The notes: generated by a model not told the origin, from the letters alone. 64,000 bases of DNA from Comamonadaceae bacterium ALPHA2B (GCA_005503065.1 SCOE01000003.1:186001-250000), one strand, 5' to 3'; shown: positions 35,529 through 48,449, counted from the stretch's first letter. Numbers and translations: made by a program.

Positions 35529-36446
35529 TCAAGGCGGCAAGCCGCCGCCGACCGCGGCCGGAAAGCGTTCGACCAACCAGTCAATGAACACGCGCAGCCG
35601 GTGGGTCACATGCCGGTGGTGCGGATAGACGACGTGGAAGGGGTACGGCGATGGCCGCCAGCGGCGCAGGATCTCCACCAGCGCGCCGGCCCGCAGCGCG
35701 GGCCCGGCGGCGTAGGCGAAGGTCTGGATGATGCCCAGCCCCGCAAGGCCGGCGGCCAGGTGCGCGTTGCTTTCGTTGACGCCGAAACGGTGCTCGAGCT
35801 TGAGTTCGGACTTCTCGCCGCGGTGCAGGAAGCGAAAGGGCACGGCCCGCCCGTTGAGTGTCGAGACATAGCTGACGAGCCGGTGGCCGTTCTTGAGTTC
35901 CTCGGGGTAGGCCGGGACGCCGTACTGCTTCAGGTATCGCGGGGTGGCGCAGGTGAGCATCACCGCCTCGCCCAGCGAGCGCGCCACGAGCGAGGAGCTG
36001 TCGAGCGGGCCGCCGCGGATCACGCAGTCGACGTTGTCGCCGACCAGGTCGACGGCACGGTCGGACACACCCAGGTCGATGCGGATGTCCGGATAGCGCG
36101 CCACGAAATCGGGCAGCAGCGGGATGAGCACGTCGCGCGCGGTCGAGCCGCCCACATCGATGCGCAGCTGTCCGCGTGGCTTGCCGCGGGCGAGGTTGAA
36201 CGAGGCGTCGATGTCGTCCAGGTCGCGCAGCACGCGCACTGCCTTGGCGTAGTAGTCGTGCCCCTCGCGCGTGACGGTGAGCTTGCGCGTGGTCCGCTGC
36301 AGCAGCCGTGCGCCCAGGTGCGCCTCGAGGTCCTGGACCAGCTTGCTCACCGTCGCATTGGGCATGTCCAGCGAGTCGGCGGCGCGCGTGAAGCTGCCCG
36401 CCTCGACGACGCGGGTGAAGGCGCGCATGGCCTGCAGTTGATCCAT
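35529..36446 (-). CDS. LysR-family transcriptional regulator
   Basis: 305 aa. The N-terminal winged HTH is MDQLQAMRAFTRVVEAGSFTRAADSL, then PNATVSKLVQDLEAHLGARLLQRTTR. The substrate-binding domain follows from about residue 90 (RGQLRIDVGGSTARDVLIPLLPDF). It diverges from the SDR gene at 36623, the standard arrangement for a LysR controlling its neighbour. An inverted repeat lies in the gap. Confidence 0.95.
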   Translation of the reverse strand: MDQLQAMRAFTRVVEAGSFTRAADSLDMPNATVSKLVQDLEAHLGARLLQRTTRKLTVTREGHDYYAKAVRVLRDLDDIDASFNLARGKPRGQLRIDVGGSTARDVLIPLLPDFVARYPDIRIDLGVSDRAVDLVGDNVDCVIRGGPLDSSSLVARSLGEAVMLTCATPRYLKQYGVPAYPEELKNGHRLVSYVSTLNGRAVPFRFLHRGEKSELKLEHRFGVNESNAHLAAGLAGLGIIQTFAYAAGPALRAGALVEILRRWRPSPYPFHVVYPHHRHVTHRLRVFIDWLVERFPAAVGGGLPP

Positions 36447-36474
36447 CGGTGTCCCTTCCTGGCGTCGAGCGGAT

Positions 36475-36492
36475 TATCCATGGACATGGATA
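36475..36492. promoter_or_regulatory. Inverted repeat, candidate LysR operator
   Basis: TATCCATG-GA-CATGGATA, perfect 8-base arms, in the 176-base gap between the LysR gene and the SDR gene. Another TATCCA half lies about 30 bases toward the SDR gene (36506-36511). The surrounding A+T-rich bases could hold the SDR promoter. LysR sites usually show T-N11-A, which this contains. Confidence 0.55.
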
Positions 36493-36622
36493 GTCATTTC
36501 ATTTTTATCCATTTTTCCTCGAATGATGGATGCCTACATTCATGGCCATGCGTTGCACGCAGCCCCGCACCGAACCGGCGGGCCGTGCACGCGGCACCTC
36601 ATATCGACGAAAGGAACGGACC

Positions 36623-37372
36623 ATGAACAAGCCCCTCGACGGGAAGATCGCCCTGGTCACGGGCGGCAGCACCGGCATCGGCCTCGGCGCCGCACTGGAG
36701 CTGGTGGCGCAGGGCGCCCGCGTCTTCATCACCGGCCGCCGGCAGGCCGAGCTCGACGCCGCGGTGGGGGCGCTCGGCCCCGCCGCAACGGCCATCCGCG
36801 CGGATGCCTCGGTGCTGGCCGACCTCGACGCCGTCTATGCGCAGATCGCGAAGAACGCGGGCCGGCTCGACATCCTCCTCGCGAATGCGGGCGGCGGCGA
36901 CATGCTGCCGCTGGGGGCAATCACCGAAGAGCACTTCGACCGCATCTTCGGCACCAACGTGCGCGGCGTGCTGTTCACCGTGCAGAAGGCGCTGCCCCTG
37001 CTGAGCGACGGGGCCTCTGTCATCCTGACCTCGTCCACCGCGGGCATCCAGGGCACGGCCGCCTTCAGCGTCTACAGCGCCAGCAAGGCGGCGGTGCGCA
37101 ACTTCGCGCGCTCGTGGGCGCTGGACCTCAAGGACCGCCGCATCCGGGTCAACGCCGTGAGCCCCGGCCCGATTCGCACGCCCGGCCTGGGTGGCCTGGT
37201 GCCCGACGAGGCGCGCCAGGGCCTGTTCGACGCCCTGGCCTCGCAGATCCCGCTCGGGCGCCTGGGCGATCCGCAGGAGGTGGGCAAGGCCGTCGCCTTC
37301 CTCGCCTCCGACGCCGCCAGCTTCGTCAACGGGATCGAGCTCTTCGTCGACGGCGGAATGGCGCAGGTCTGA
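36623..37372 (+). CDS. SDR-family oxidoreductase
   Basis: 249 aa classical short-chain dehydrogenase. Cofactor loop VTGGSTGIGLGAA, NAG motif as LANAGGGD, catalytic Ser in ILTSSTAGIQG, and YSASKAA (YxxxK). The C-terminus FVNGIELFVDGGMAQV is typical. It is under the likely control of the divergent LysR regulator. Substrate unknown; an NADP-type cofactor pocket is plausible from TGRRQAELD. ATG at 36623 follows AAGGAACGGA. Confidence 0.92.
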   Translation: MNKPLDGKIALVTGGSTGIGLGAALELVAQGARVFITGRRQAELDAAVGALGPAATAIRADASVLADLDAVYAQIAKNAGRLDILLANAGGGDMLPLGAITEEHFDRIFGTNVRGVLFTVQKALPLLSDGASVILTSSTAGIQGTAAFSVYSASKAAVRNFARSWALDLKDRRIRVNAVSPGPIRTPGLGGLVPDEARQGLFDALASQIPLGRLGDPQEVGKAVAFLASDAASFVNGIELFVDGGMAQV

Positions 37373-37396
37373 AGCGCACCCGCAGCGTGCAGGCGA

Positions 37397-39407
<2,011 letters not shown>

Positions 39408-39415
<8 letters not shown>

Positions 39416-40079
39416 TCGGGGTGTCTCCCGTGGAGGACTTCTTGAGTCGGAAGGCGGGCTCGACACCCGGGTCGGGTTGGCCGCTGAAGATGCGCGTGAG
39501 CCGTGTGACCAGGCCCCGCAGGAAGCGCCAGCTCTTGCGGATCAGCCACACGCTGAACACCAGCAGCAGCACGAACAGCGCGAGGAAGACCAGCGGATGC
39601 GCCACCGCCAGCCACAGCCCGGTGGGCACGGCGGCGTCTTCCACCAGCGAGGTGCCGATGTTGGAGAACGGCTCGGGCGAGGTGTTGATGGCTGCCCGCG
39701 TGGTGGCCTTGGCCGCGTGCGCCGTGGCCGCGAAGCCGCCTCCCAGCAGGGCCGCGACCACTGCCATCACGGCATGGTCGGCGCCGAACACCGAGGCCGC
39801 GAGTGCGGCACCGGCCGGGATGCGGATGGCCGTGTGGACCATGTCCCACAGCGAATCGAGGCCCGGGATCTTGTCGGCGAAGAATTCGACGAACACCAGG
39901 AAGCCGCTCACCGCCAGCACGATCGGGTGCGCGAGCACATGCAGCCCGCCGGGCAGCGGCACCCAGCCCAGGTAGCCGGCCAGCCCCACGAGCAGCACCA
40001 CCAGATACAGCCGCACGCCGCTCGCCCAGCCGAGGGCAGCGGCCAAGGCGATGAGCTGGGACATGTCGAAGCTGTTCAT
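39408..40079 (-). CDS. DUF4126 membrane protein
   Basis: 223 aa with about five hydrophobic segments. The N-terminal LIALAAALGWASGVRLYLVVLLVGLAG, then PIVLAVSGFLVFVEFFADKIPGLDSLWD, are the DUF4126 hallmarks. Role unknown. It is inserted between liuC and liuD and overlaps the liuD start by 8 bases, so it is translated in step with the carboxylase subunit. Confidence 0.88.
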
Positions 40080-40094
40080 CGCTCGGACTCCGGA

Positions 40095-40223
40095 TTCGGA
40101 CGTCCGGACGCGGAAGGAAAACCAAAGTGCCGCAGAGGGCGCAGAAAAAACCCAGTCATGTTCTGGATGTCCTTTTGCGGCCTCTGCGAAACCTTCGCGC
40201 CCTCTGCGTCCGGATGGCCGTCT
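40095..40223. repeat. Long inverted repeat, family B (copy 1), liuC-DUF4126 gap
   Basis: Left arm: GTCCGGACGC...GCCGCAGAGGGCGCAG. Right arm: CTGCGAAACCTTCGCGCCC, then TCTGCGTCCGGATGGCC, with a variable centre. This copy has GGACG/CGTCC termini where the other four have GCCGAACG/CGTTCGGC. It ends next to the stop codon of liuC (40225). Confidence 0.85.
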
Positions 40224-40224
40224 C

Positions 40225-41019
40225 TCATGACTGCGTCAACCAGCTCGGCTTGCGCTTTTCGAGAAAGGACCGCAGCCCCTCGCGCGCCTCGTCGGTCGCA
40301 CGTATCGTGGCGATGCGGCGCACCGTCTCCTGCGTCAACTCGTCGGTGATGGGCTGGCCGGTCACGTCGCGCAGCAGGCGCTTGCATTCGCCCAGCGCGG
40401 CGGGCGCAGCGCCCGAAAGCGACTTGACGATCTCGTCCACCTTCGCATCGAGCGCCTCGGCCGCAACCACCTCGTGAACGAGGCCGATTCGATGCGCCTC
40501 GGCCGCCGGGAAACGCTCGGCGGTGAGGAAGTAGCGCTGCGCCGCCCGTGCACCCATCGCCCGGATCACGTACGGGCTGATCGTGGCGGGGATGAGCCCG
40601 ATCTTGACTTCGCTGAGGCAGAAGTTCGCCGTGTCGACCGAGATGGCGATGTCGCAGGCCGAGACGATGCCCATGCCGCCCGCATACACGTCGCCCTGGA
40701 TGCGCGCGACCACCGGCTTGCTGCTGTGGTGCAGGGTGCGCAGCATGGTCGCCAGGCCGGCGGCGTCCTGCAGGTTCTGCGCCTGCGTGTACTCGGCGGC
40801 CTTCTTCATCCAGTTGAGGTTGGCACCCGCACAGAAGGCCGGCCCGCGGCCGCCGAGCACGACCACGCGCACCTCGGGCGCCGCCTCGGCCTGCGCGAAA
40901 GCGGCCGAGAGTTCGCGGATGAACACGTCGTCGATGGCGTTGCGCATCTCCGGCCGGTTGAGCCAGATGCGCGCCACGGCGCCGTCCAGGTGCAGTTCGA
41001 GGGTGGTGAAGTCGTTCAT
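40225..41019 (-). CDS. liuC: Enoyl-CoA hydratase/isomerase (methylglutaconyl-CoA hydratase)
   Basis: 264 aa crotonase-fold enzyme. Oxyanion-hole segments ARIWLNRPEMRNAIDD and FCAGANLNWM, then GDVYAGGMGIVSACDIAI with catalytic residues in ISVDTANFCLSEVKIGLIPA. In the liu operon the expected step is 3-methylglutaconyl-CoA to HMG-CoA. Between it and liuB lies a DinB gene. The start is ATG at 41019. Confidence 0.9.
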   Translation of the reverse strand: MNDFTTLELHLDGAVARIWLNRPEMRNAIDDVFIRELSAAFAQAEAAPEVRVVVLGGRGPAFCAGANLNWMKKAAEYTQAQNLQDAAGLATMLRTLHHSSKPVVARIQGDVYAGGMGIVSACDIAISVDTANFCLSEVKIGLIPATISPYVIRAMGARAAQRYFLTAERFPAAEAHRIGLVHEVVAAEALDAKVDEIVKSLSGAAPAALGECKRLLRDVTGQPITDELTQETVRRIATIRATDEAREGLRSFLEKRKPSWLTQS

Positions 41020-41077
41020 GGGGTTCCTTCGGCTTCGCCTGCGGTGCGAGCCCCCTTCGGAGCGGCCGGACGGGGGC

Positions 41078-41593
41078 TCATGCCTTGGCTTTCGCGTCGA
41101 GTTGCAGGAAACGGGACCAGTCCAGCGACGGGCCTTCGTGGCCCAGCGCCGTCACGCCGGCCGTGATCTGCCCGCGGTGGTGGGTCGCGTGATTGAACAC
41201 ATGGCCCAGCGCAGGCGCGAAGGGGATGCGCGCCACCTGGCCATCGGTGCGTGTGTAGACCAGGTCGCCATCGAGCCGCGACGGGTCCATGGCCTCGGCC
41301 CAGGGCGCCCAACGGTCCGCGGCGGCGCCGAGGGCGGCGACGAGTTCGGCGCGGTCGCTGTGCAGTTCGGCATCCAGCGCGAACCGCAGCGAGGTGTTGT
41401 CCGCGAAGCGCGCGTACCAGAGGTGGTCGGCCACCAGCAGATGGTTGACGGTGCGATGCACCGAGCCGAAGAACAGGCGCAGGTCGCGGTGCCAGTCCTC
41501 GTCGCTGAGCCCTGCGAGGTCTTGTGTCAGCAGCTTGTGCGTGGCCCACGCGTGGTAGCGCGCAAGGGCGGCGAAGTAGGTTGCGAGTTGCAC
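41078..41593 (-). CDS. DinB-family protein
   Basis: 171 aa four-helix protein. Metal-type His pattern: ATYFAALARYHAWATHKLL, RTVNHLLVADHLWYARF and GHVFNHATHHRGQI. There is no suitable ATG; the GTG at 41593 starts the conserved part. DinB/YfiT-like proteins are thiol-dependent S-transferases or of unknown role. It lies between liuB (10-base gap) and liuC and is co-transcribed, although leucine catabolism does not need it. Confidence 0.85.
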   Translation of the reverse strand: MQLATYFAALARYHAWATHKLLTQDLAGLSDEDWHRDLRLFFGSVHRTVNHLLVADHLWYARFADNTSLRFALDAELHSDRAELVAALGAAADRWAPWAEAMDPSRLDGDLVYTRTDGQVARIPFAPALGHVFNHATHHRGQITAGVTALGHEGPSLDWSRFLQLDAKAKA

Positions 41594-41603
41594 CGGCCTG
41601 GCC

Positions 41604-43223
41604 TCACATGCGGAAGACGCCGAACTTCGGCTCGGGGATCGGCGCATGCCGCGCGGCGGCGAGGCCCAGCGCCAGCACGCGACGGGTGTCGGCCGGGTCG
41701 ATGATGCCGTCGTCCCACAGCCGCGCCGTGGCGTAGTAGGGGTGGCCCTGGTCCTCATACTGCTGGCGGATGGGTGCCTTGAACGCTTCTTCTTCCTCCG
41801 CGCTCCACTGTCCGCCCCTGGCCTCGATGCCGTCGCGCTTGACGGTGGCCAGCACGCTCGCGGCCTGCTCGCCGCCCATCACGCTGATGCGCGCGTTGGG
41901 CCACATCCAGAGGAAGCGCGGCGAGTAGGCGCGGCCGCACATGCCGTAGTTGCCGGCGCCGAAGCTGCCGCCGATGATGACGGTGAACTTGGGCACGTTC
42001 ACCGTGGCGACGGCCGTCACCATCTTGGCGCCGTGGCGCGCGATGCCCTCGTTCTCGTACTTGCGGCCGACCATGAAGCCGGTGATGTTCTGCAGGAACA
42101 CCAGCGGGATCTTGCGCTGGCCGCACAGCTCGATGAAATGCGCGCCCTTCTGCGCCGATTCGCTGAACAGGATGCCGTTGTTGGCCACGATGCCCACCGG
42201 CATGCCCTCGATGGAGGCGAAGCCGCAGACCAGCGTGGCGCCGAAGCGCGCCTTGAATTCGTGGAACTCGCTGCCGTCGACGATGCGGGCAATGATCTCA
42301 CGCACGTCGAAGGGCTTGCGGGTGTCGGTCGGGATCACGCCGTAGAGCTCCTCGCGGGGAAACGCCGGCTCGACCCCAGCCGTTCGGGCTGAGCTCGGCT
42401 CAGTGCGAACGGAGCGTGGTGCATTGAGGTTGGCCACGGCAGAACGCGCCAGCGCCAGCGCATGCAGGTCGTTCTGCGCCAGGTGGTCGGCCACGCCCGA
42501 CAGGCGCGTGTGCACGTCGCCACCGCCCAGGTCCTCGGCCGAAACCACCTCGCCCGTGGCGGCCTTCACCAGCGGCGGGCCGCCCAGGAAGATGGTGCCC
42601 TGGTTCTTCACGATGATGGATTCGTCGCTCATCGCCGGCACGTAGGCGCCGCCCGCCGTGCACGAGCCCATGACCACCGCGATCTGCGCGATGCCCCGGG
42701 CGCTCATGTTGGCCTGGTTGTAGAAGATGCGGCCGAAGTGCTCGCGATCGGGGAACACCTCGTCCTGGTTCGGCAGGTTGGCGCCGCCCGAATCGACCAG
42801 GTAGATGCAGGGCAGGCGGTTCTGCTCGGCGATCTCCTGCGCGCGCAGGTGCTTCTTCACCGTCATCGGGTAGTAGGTGCCTCCCTTGACGGTCGCGTCG
42901 TTGCACACGATCACGCAGTCGACACCGTTGACGCGGCCGATGCCGGTGATGACCCCGGCACCCGGCGCCGCCCCGTCGTACATGCCGTGAGCCGCCAGCG
43001 GCGAGAGTTCGAGGAAGGGCGTGCCCGGGTCGAGCAGCTGGTTCACGCGCTCGCGCGGGAGCAGCTTGCCGCGAGCCGTGTGCTTGGCCCGCGCGGCCTC
43101 GCCGCCGCCCTGCTCCACCTTCGCGAACTGCCCGCGCAAGTCGTCGACCAGCGCGCGCATGGCGGTGGCGTTGGCCTGGAACTCGGCGCTGCGGGGGTTG
43201 AGTTTGGATTCGAGTTTTGTCAT
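41604..43223 (-). CDS. liuB: Methylcrotonyl-CoA carboxylase, carboxyltransferase subunit
   Basis: 539 aa. Crotonase-like N half: [57 protein letters not shown] half: [25 protein letters not shown] and [35 protein letters not shown]. It transfers carboxyl from biotin to methylcrotonyl-CoA. Extra residues [19 protein letters not shown] near 268-286 come from an in-frame palindrome. The start is ATG at 43223. Confidence 0.95.
   Translation of the reverse strand: MTKLESKLNPRSAEFQANATAMRALVDDLRGQFAKVEQGGGEAARAKHTARGKLLPRERVNQLLDPGTPFLELSPLAAHGMYDGAAPGAGVITGIGRVNGVDCVIVCNDATVKGGTYYPMTVKKHLRAQEIAEQNRLPCIYLVDSGGANLPNQDEVFPDREHFGRIFYNQANMSARGIAQIAVVMGSCTAGGAYVPAMSDESIIVKNQGTIFLGGPPLVKAATGEVVSAEDLGGGDVHTRLSGVADHLAQNDLHALALARSAVANLNAPRSVRTEPSSARTAGVEPAFPREELYGVIPTDTRKPFDVREIIARIVDGSEFHEFKARFGATLVCGFASIEGMPVGIVANNGILFSESAQKGAHFIELCGQRKIPLVFLQNITGFMVGRKYENEGIARHGAKMVTAVATVNVPKFTVIIGGSFGAGNYGMCGRAYSPRFLWMWPNARISVMGGEQAASVLATVKRDGIEARGGQWSAEEEEAFKAPIRQQYEDQGHPYYATARLWDDGIIDPADTRRVLALGLAAARHAPIPEPKFGVFRM
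42380..42412. repeat. Palindrome inserted in frame in liuB
   Basis: CCGTTCGGGCTGAGC-TC-GGCTCAGTGCGAACGG (33 bases), with CCGTTCG/CGAACGG ends and CTGAG/CTCAG inside. It is a shortened relative of the REP-like palindrome in uvrA (18750-18806). It is translated as [12 protein letters not shown] between NLN and PREELYG, a place where relatives have a short linker. Confidence 0.8.
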
Positions 43224-43233
43224 GGGGTTACCG

Positions 43234-43379
43234 AATGCGGGAACGGGCAGCCGAACGCAGGGGGCGCAGAGATTTCGCAGAGAACGCAGAAAAGGCAAAT
43301 GAATGAAACCCAAAAATTTGGCTGTTTCTTCTGCGCCCTCTGCGCAACCTTTGCGCCCTCTGCGTTCGGCTGCCCGCAT

Positions 43380-43380
<1 letters not shown>
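43234..43380. repeat. Long inverted repeat, family B (copy 2), acyl-CoA synthetase-liuB gap
   Basis: GCAGCCGAACGCAGGGGGCG...CGCAGAAAAGG, a short A/T-rich centre, then TTCTGCGCCCTCTGCGCAACCTTTGCGCCCTCTGCG split in blocks, then TTCGGCTGC. Arms are about 50 bases. It fills the gap between liuB (starts 43223) and the upstream synthetase gene (stop 43380-43382). Confidence 0.9.
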
Positions 43381-45056
<1,676 letters not shown>

Positions 45057-45070
45057 GCTTGTCTCCAAAA

Positions 45071-45193
45071 AGCGGGATCGGACAGCCGAACGCAAAGGTC
45101 GCGAAGAGGTCGCAGAAAAAACCAAGAACTTTTTGAGTTCTTCTCTGCGCCCTTTGCGGAACCTCTGCGCCCTCTGCGTTCGGCTGTTCGTTC
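45071..45193. repeat. Long inverted repeat, family B (copy 3), liuA-synthetase gap
   Basis: GACAGCCGAACGCAAAGG...GTCGCAGAAAAAACC / TTCTCTGCGCCCTTTGCGG...CCCTCTGCGTTCGGCTGTTCG. The right arm ends at the stop of liuA (45194). Confidence 0.88.
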
Positions 45194-46366
45194 TCAGGAC
45201 GTCTCGGCGAACAGCTCGCGCCCGATCAGCATGCGCCGGATCTCCGAGGTGCCTGCGCCGATCTCGTACAGCTTGGCATCGCGCCACAGCCGCTCGACCG
45301 GGAATTCCTTCGTGTAGCCCACGCCGCCCAGCGCCTGGATTGCCTCGCCGGCCATCCAGGTCGCCTTCTCGGCCGAGTACAGGATGGCGCCGGCCGCGTC
45401 CTTGCGGAAGGTGCGCGCGTGGTCGTTGCGGTCGCAGGCCTTGCCCACGGCGTACACGTAGGCGCGCGTGGCCTGCCAGGTGGAGTACATGTCGGCGATC
45501 TTGCCCTGCATCAGCTGGAACTCGCCGATGCTCTGGCCGAACTGCTTGCGGTCGTGCACGTAGGGGATCACGGCATCCATGCACGCGGCCATGATGCCCA
45601 GCGGGCCGCCCGACAGCACGGCGCGCTCGTAGTCCAGGCCGCTCATCAGCACCTTGGCGCCGTTGCCTTCGCCGCCCAGGATGTTCTCTTCGGGCACCTC
45701 GCAGTTGTCGAAGAAGAGCGGGTAGGTGTTGCTGCCTCGCATGCCCAGCTTGTCGAGCTTGGTGCCGGCCGAGAAGCCCTTGAAGCCCTTCTCGACGATG
45801 AAGGCCGTCATGCCGCGCGCGCCCATCTCGGGCTCGGTCTTGGCGTAGATGACCAGCGTGTCGGCGTCGCCGCCGTTGGTGATCCACATCTTGCCGCCGT
45901 TGAGGACGTAATAGCCATCCTTCTTCTCGGCCCGCAGCTTCATGCTCACCACGTCGGAGCCGGCGTTGGGCTCGCTCATCGCCAGCGCGCCGACATGCTC
46001 GCCGCTCACGAGCTTGGGCAGGTACTTCTTCTTCTGCGTCTCGCTGCCGTTGCGGTGGATCTGGTTCACGCACAGGTTGGAGTGCGCGCCGTAGGAGAGG
46101 CCGACCGACGCCGACGCACGCGACACCTCTTCCATCGCCACGATGTGCGCGAGGTAGCCCAGTTCGGTGCCGCCGTATTCTTCTTTCACCGTCATGCCGT
46201 GCAGGCCCAGCGATCCGAGCTTGGCCCAGAGGTCGTGCGGAAACAGGTTGTCGCGGTCGATCTCGGCGGCGCGCGGCGCGATCTCGTGGGCACAGAAATC
46301 GGCCACCGCGTCGCGCAGCGAATCGATGGTCTCGCCCAGGTCGAAATTCAGGCCGATCTGGCTCAT
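45194..46366 (-). CDS. liuA: Isovaleryl-CoA dehydrogenase
   Basis: 390 aa flavoenzyme that oxidises isovaleryl-CoA to methylcrotonyl-CoA. [17 protein letters not shown] start; [16 protein letters not shown] (FAD/substrate); and [17 protein letters not shown] near residue 247 with the catalytic Glu in the GLDxER position that marks IVDs, unlike other acyl-CoA dehydrogenases. C-terminal [20 protein letters not shown]. First gene of the liuA-liuD operon. The start is ATG at 46366. Confidence 0.96.
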   Translation of the reverse strand: MSQIGLNFDLGETIDSLRDAVADFCAHEIAPRAAEIDRDNLFPHDLWAKLGSLGLHGMTVKEEYGGTELGYLAHIVAMEEVSRASASVGLSYGAHSNLCVNQIHRNGSETQKKKYLPKLVSGEHVGALAMSEPNAGSDVVSMKLRAEKKDGYYVLNGGKMWITNGGDADTLVIYAKTEPEMGARGMTAFIVEKGFKGFSAGTKLDKLGMRGSNTYPLFFDNCEVPEENILGGEGNGAKVLMSGLDYERAVLSGGPLGIMAACMDAVIPYVHDRKQFGQSIGEFQLMQGKIADMYSTWQATRAYVYAVGKACDRNDHARTFRKDAAGAILYSAEKATWMAGEAIQALGGVGYTKEFPVERLWRDAKLYEIGAGTSEIRRMLIGRELFAETS

Positions 46367-46390
46367 GCGTTGTCTCCTCGAAGGTTCAAG

Positions 46391-46528
46391 AACGCGGATA
46401 CGGGCAGCCGAACGCAGAAGGAATACAAAAACGACGCAAAGGGCGCAGCGCAGAAATTTCCATTTTTGGGATTTGCTTCTGCGCCCTTTGCGAAACCTTT
46501 GCGTCCTCTGCGTTCGGCTGTCCGTCTC
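46391..46528. repeat. Long inverted repeat, family B (copy 4), in the liuA leader
   Basis: GGGCAGCCGAACGCAGAAGG...GACGCAAAGGGCGCAG / TTCTGCGCCCTTTGCG, AAACCTTTGCGTCC, TCTGCGTTCGGCTGTCC. Lies 25 bases upstream of the liuA start in the gap shared with the divergent AraC gene, so it must lie in the liuA 5' leader or promoter. Confidence 0.88.
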
Positions 46529-46567
46529 CGGCTTGGCCGCAGCTTACGCCGCCCCTTCCCGCATTTG

Positions 46568-46596
46568 GCGCCACAATGGTTGCAAATTGCGCCACA
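46568..46596. promoter_or_regulatory. Direct repeats, candidate AraC operator
   Basis: GCGCCACA occurs at 46568-46575 and again at 46589-46596, exactly 21 bases (two helical turns) apart, with similar flanks (TTG-/ATT-). AraC-type regulators bind such direct repeats. It lies just before the AraC gene start and in the only repeat-free part of the liuA promoter region. Confidence 0.5.
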
Positions 46597-46611
46597 TCCA
46601 TCCGTTCCGCA

Positions 46612-47637
46612 ATGACTGCATCCACCCTCGTCAAGCCGCCCCGTGCAGCCACGCCGATGGCCTTCGTGCAGGCGATCGTGAAAGGGTATGCGCGCCATGG
46701 CGTCGATCCCGGCGCGGCCCTGCGGGCGGCACAGATCACGCCGCGTGAGCTGTGGCGGCCGGGCGCCCGCGTAACCGCGGCCCAGTTCGAGGCGCTGAAC
46801 GAACACGCGATGCAGGAGCTCGACGACGAGGCGCTGGGCTGGTTCGGCCGCAAGCTGCCCTGGGGCAGCTACGGCATGCTGTGCCGCGCCTCGCTCACCT
46901 CGCCGAACCTGGGCGTGGCGATCCGCCGCTGGTGCCGCCACCACCGGCTGCTGGTGGACGACATCGCGCTGTCGCTCACGGTGTCGAACGGCGAAGCCAC
47001 CGTCCACATCGAGGAGCGGCGCGACCTCGGGGCCTTCCGCGAGTTCTGCCTGGTGTCGAGCCTGCGCTTCCTGCACGGCTACGCGAGTTGGGCGATCGAT
47101 TCACGCGTGTCGTTGCGCAACGCCTGCTTTCCCTACCCGGCACCGGCGCATGCCGAGGCCTACCCGCTGATGTTCACCGGCCGCGTGCAATTCGATGCAC
47201 CGCGGGCGAGCTTCAGCTTCGACGAGCGCTACCTGGCGCTGCCGATGATGCGCGACGAACGCGCACTGCGAACCATGCTGCGACGCGCTCTCCCGTTGAC
47301 GGTTCTGCAGTACCGGCGCGACCGGCTGCTGGGACAGCGCGTGCGCGAACTGCTGCGCACGCACGGGACCGAACTCACGAATGCCGAGGCCATCGCCACC
47401 GCGCTTCACGTCTCCAGCCGCACGCTGCACCGCCAATTGCAGGCCGAAGGACTGTCGCTGCAGGCGCTCAAGGACGAGGTGCGGCACGAGACGGCCGTCG
47501 ACCAGTTGCGCCGAAGCGAACGGCCGATCAAGCAGATCGCGCTCGCGGTTGGCTTTCGCAACGAGAAAAGCTTCGCGCGGGCCTTTCGCCAATGGACCGG
47601 CATGACGCCCGGCGAGATGCGCCGGGGCGGCGCCTGA
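46612..47637 (+). CDS. AraC-family transcriptional regulator (OruR/ArgR type)
   Basis: 341 aa. N-terminal Arabinose_bd-like domain (MAFVQAIVKGYARHGVDPGAAL), then C-terminal HTH_18: EAIATALHVSSRTLHRQLQAEGLSLQALKDEVRHETAVDQL, then IKQIALAVGFRNEKSFARAFRQWTGMTPGEMR. ATG at 46612 is preferred to ATG 46576, because the direct repeats 46568-46596 would fall inside a longer reading frame. It is divergent from liuA and is the likely activator of that operon. Confidence 0.9.
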   Translation: MTASTLVKPPRAATPMAFVQAIVKGYARHGVDPGAALRAAQITPRELWRPGARVTAAQFEALNEHAMQELDDEALGWFGRKLPWGSYGMLCRASLTSPNLGVAIRRWCRHHRLLVDDIALSLTVSNGEATVHIEERRDLGAFREFCLVSSLRFLHGYASWAIDSRVSLRNACFPYPAPAHAEAYPLMFTGRVQFDAPRASFSFDERYLALPMMRDERALRTMLRRALPLTVLQYRRDRLLGQRVRELLRTHGTELTNAEAIATALHVSSRTLHRQLQAEGLSLQALKDEVRHETAVDQLRRSERPIKQIALAVGFRNEKSFARAFRQWTGMTPGEMRRGGA

Positions 47638-47649
47638 GCGGCAGGTGGC

Positions 47650-47865
47650 TCAGGCGCCGGCGTCCGTGTGCGGATGCAACTGCGCGTTGAGTGCGCGCGT
47701 GCCGGCCGCCAGAGCGGCCTCGTAGGACTCGAACGAGTCTTCCGCGCGGCGCGCGACCTGGGTCGGCGTGCCGTCGGCATCGGTTTCCATCAGGGTCCAC
47801 AGGAAGGCGCCGGGGCTGGCTTCCTGCACCTGGAGTCGAACGGATGGATGGGTCATGGCCGACAT
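47650..47865 (-). CDS. Small conserved-looking protein, 71 aa
   Basis: Begins at ATG 47865 or 47856 (MTHPSVRL). Sequence SVRLQVQEASPGAFLWTLME then EDSFESYEAALAAGTRALNAQ suggests a small alpha/beta fold; I do not recognise a family. It converges with the AraC gene (12-base gap to 47637). Confidence 0.5.
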   Translation of the reverse strand: MSAMTHPSVRLQVQEASPGAFLWTLMETDADGTPTQVARRAEDSFESYEAALAAGTRALNAQLHPHTDAGA

Positions 47866-47936
47866 CTTGAGCGCCGGCCCGGGGCCCTGCTGTCAGCCGA
47901 ATTCGCCGATGGCGTCGGCCGCGTTGGACACCAGGC

Positions 47937-48242
47937 TCAACGCAGCGAGGCCTGGAACGCAGGCTGGGCCGTGGGCAACGGCATCCCCGGTGCCCAGGCC
48001 GCCGCCGGATCGTGCACGGGCGGACCGAAGGCCTGAACGGCCATCATCCCCAGGCGGGTGATCTCGAACACCACCGCAGGCGCCTGCTCCTCGTGCCCAC
48101 CCAGTCCCTGCCGCGCCGGCGGGATCTGCGCACGCACCTGGCCCGCGGCCTGCAAGGCGCGCAGCTTGTCGATGTCGGCCGGGTCGTCGATGCGCATCGG
48201 CAGCGGTGCGCGGGCCAGTGCATGGAGCAATTCCAGAGGCAT
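47937..48242 (-). CDS. Small hypothetical protein, 101 aa
   Basis: Start ATG 48242 with AAGGAGA 7 bases upstream on the minus strand, which supports this start. MPLELLHALARAPLPMRIDDPADIDKLRALQAAGQVRAQIPP looks like a short winged-helix-type segment (DKLRALQAAGQV), followed by a Pro/Ala-rich tail. Function unknown. Confidence 0.6.
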   Translation of the reverse strand: MPLELLHALARAPLPMRIDDPADIDKLRALQAAGQVRAQIPPARQGLGGHEEQAPAVVFEITRLGMMAVQAFGPPVHDPAAAWAPGMPLPTAQPAFQASLR

Positions 48243-48449
48243 GCATGTTCTCCTTGCAGGAGCCACGATTCTTCTGCGCTTCATGCACCGAAGCAAGATA
48301 AGCCATAGGTGTTAGCGCTCGCTCCATGCCCCGCGCACCGCACATCGCTTCAGGCCTGTTTCCAGGTCTCGATGCCGCGTTGGATCACGCACATGCGCTG
48401 TCGAAGGCCACGCCTTCGATGTGCTTGCCCGCCATGCGCGGGTCGGGCA

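Noticed and set aside
46576-46612. Longer AraC start at ATG 46576
   Set aside because: It would place coding sequence over the direct-repeat operator candidate and adds residues (MVANCATSIRSA) not typical of the family; ATG 46612 is preferred.
48243-48449. Possible small gene between 48242 and 48450
   Set aside because: Frames here have no ribosome-binding site or conserved-looking sequence.
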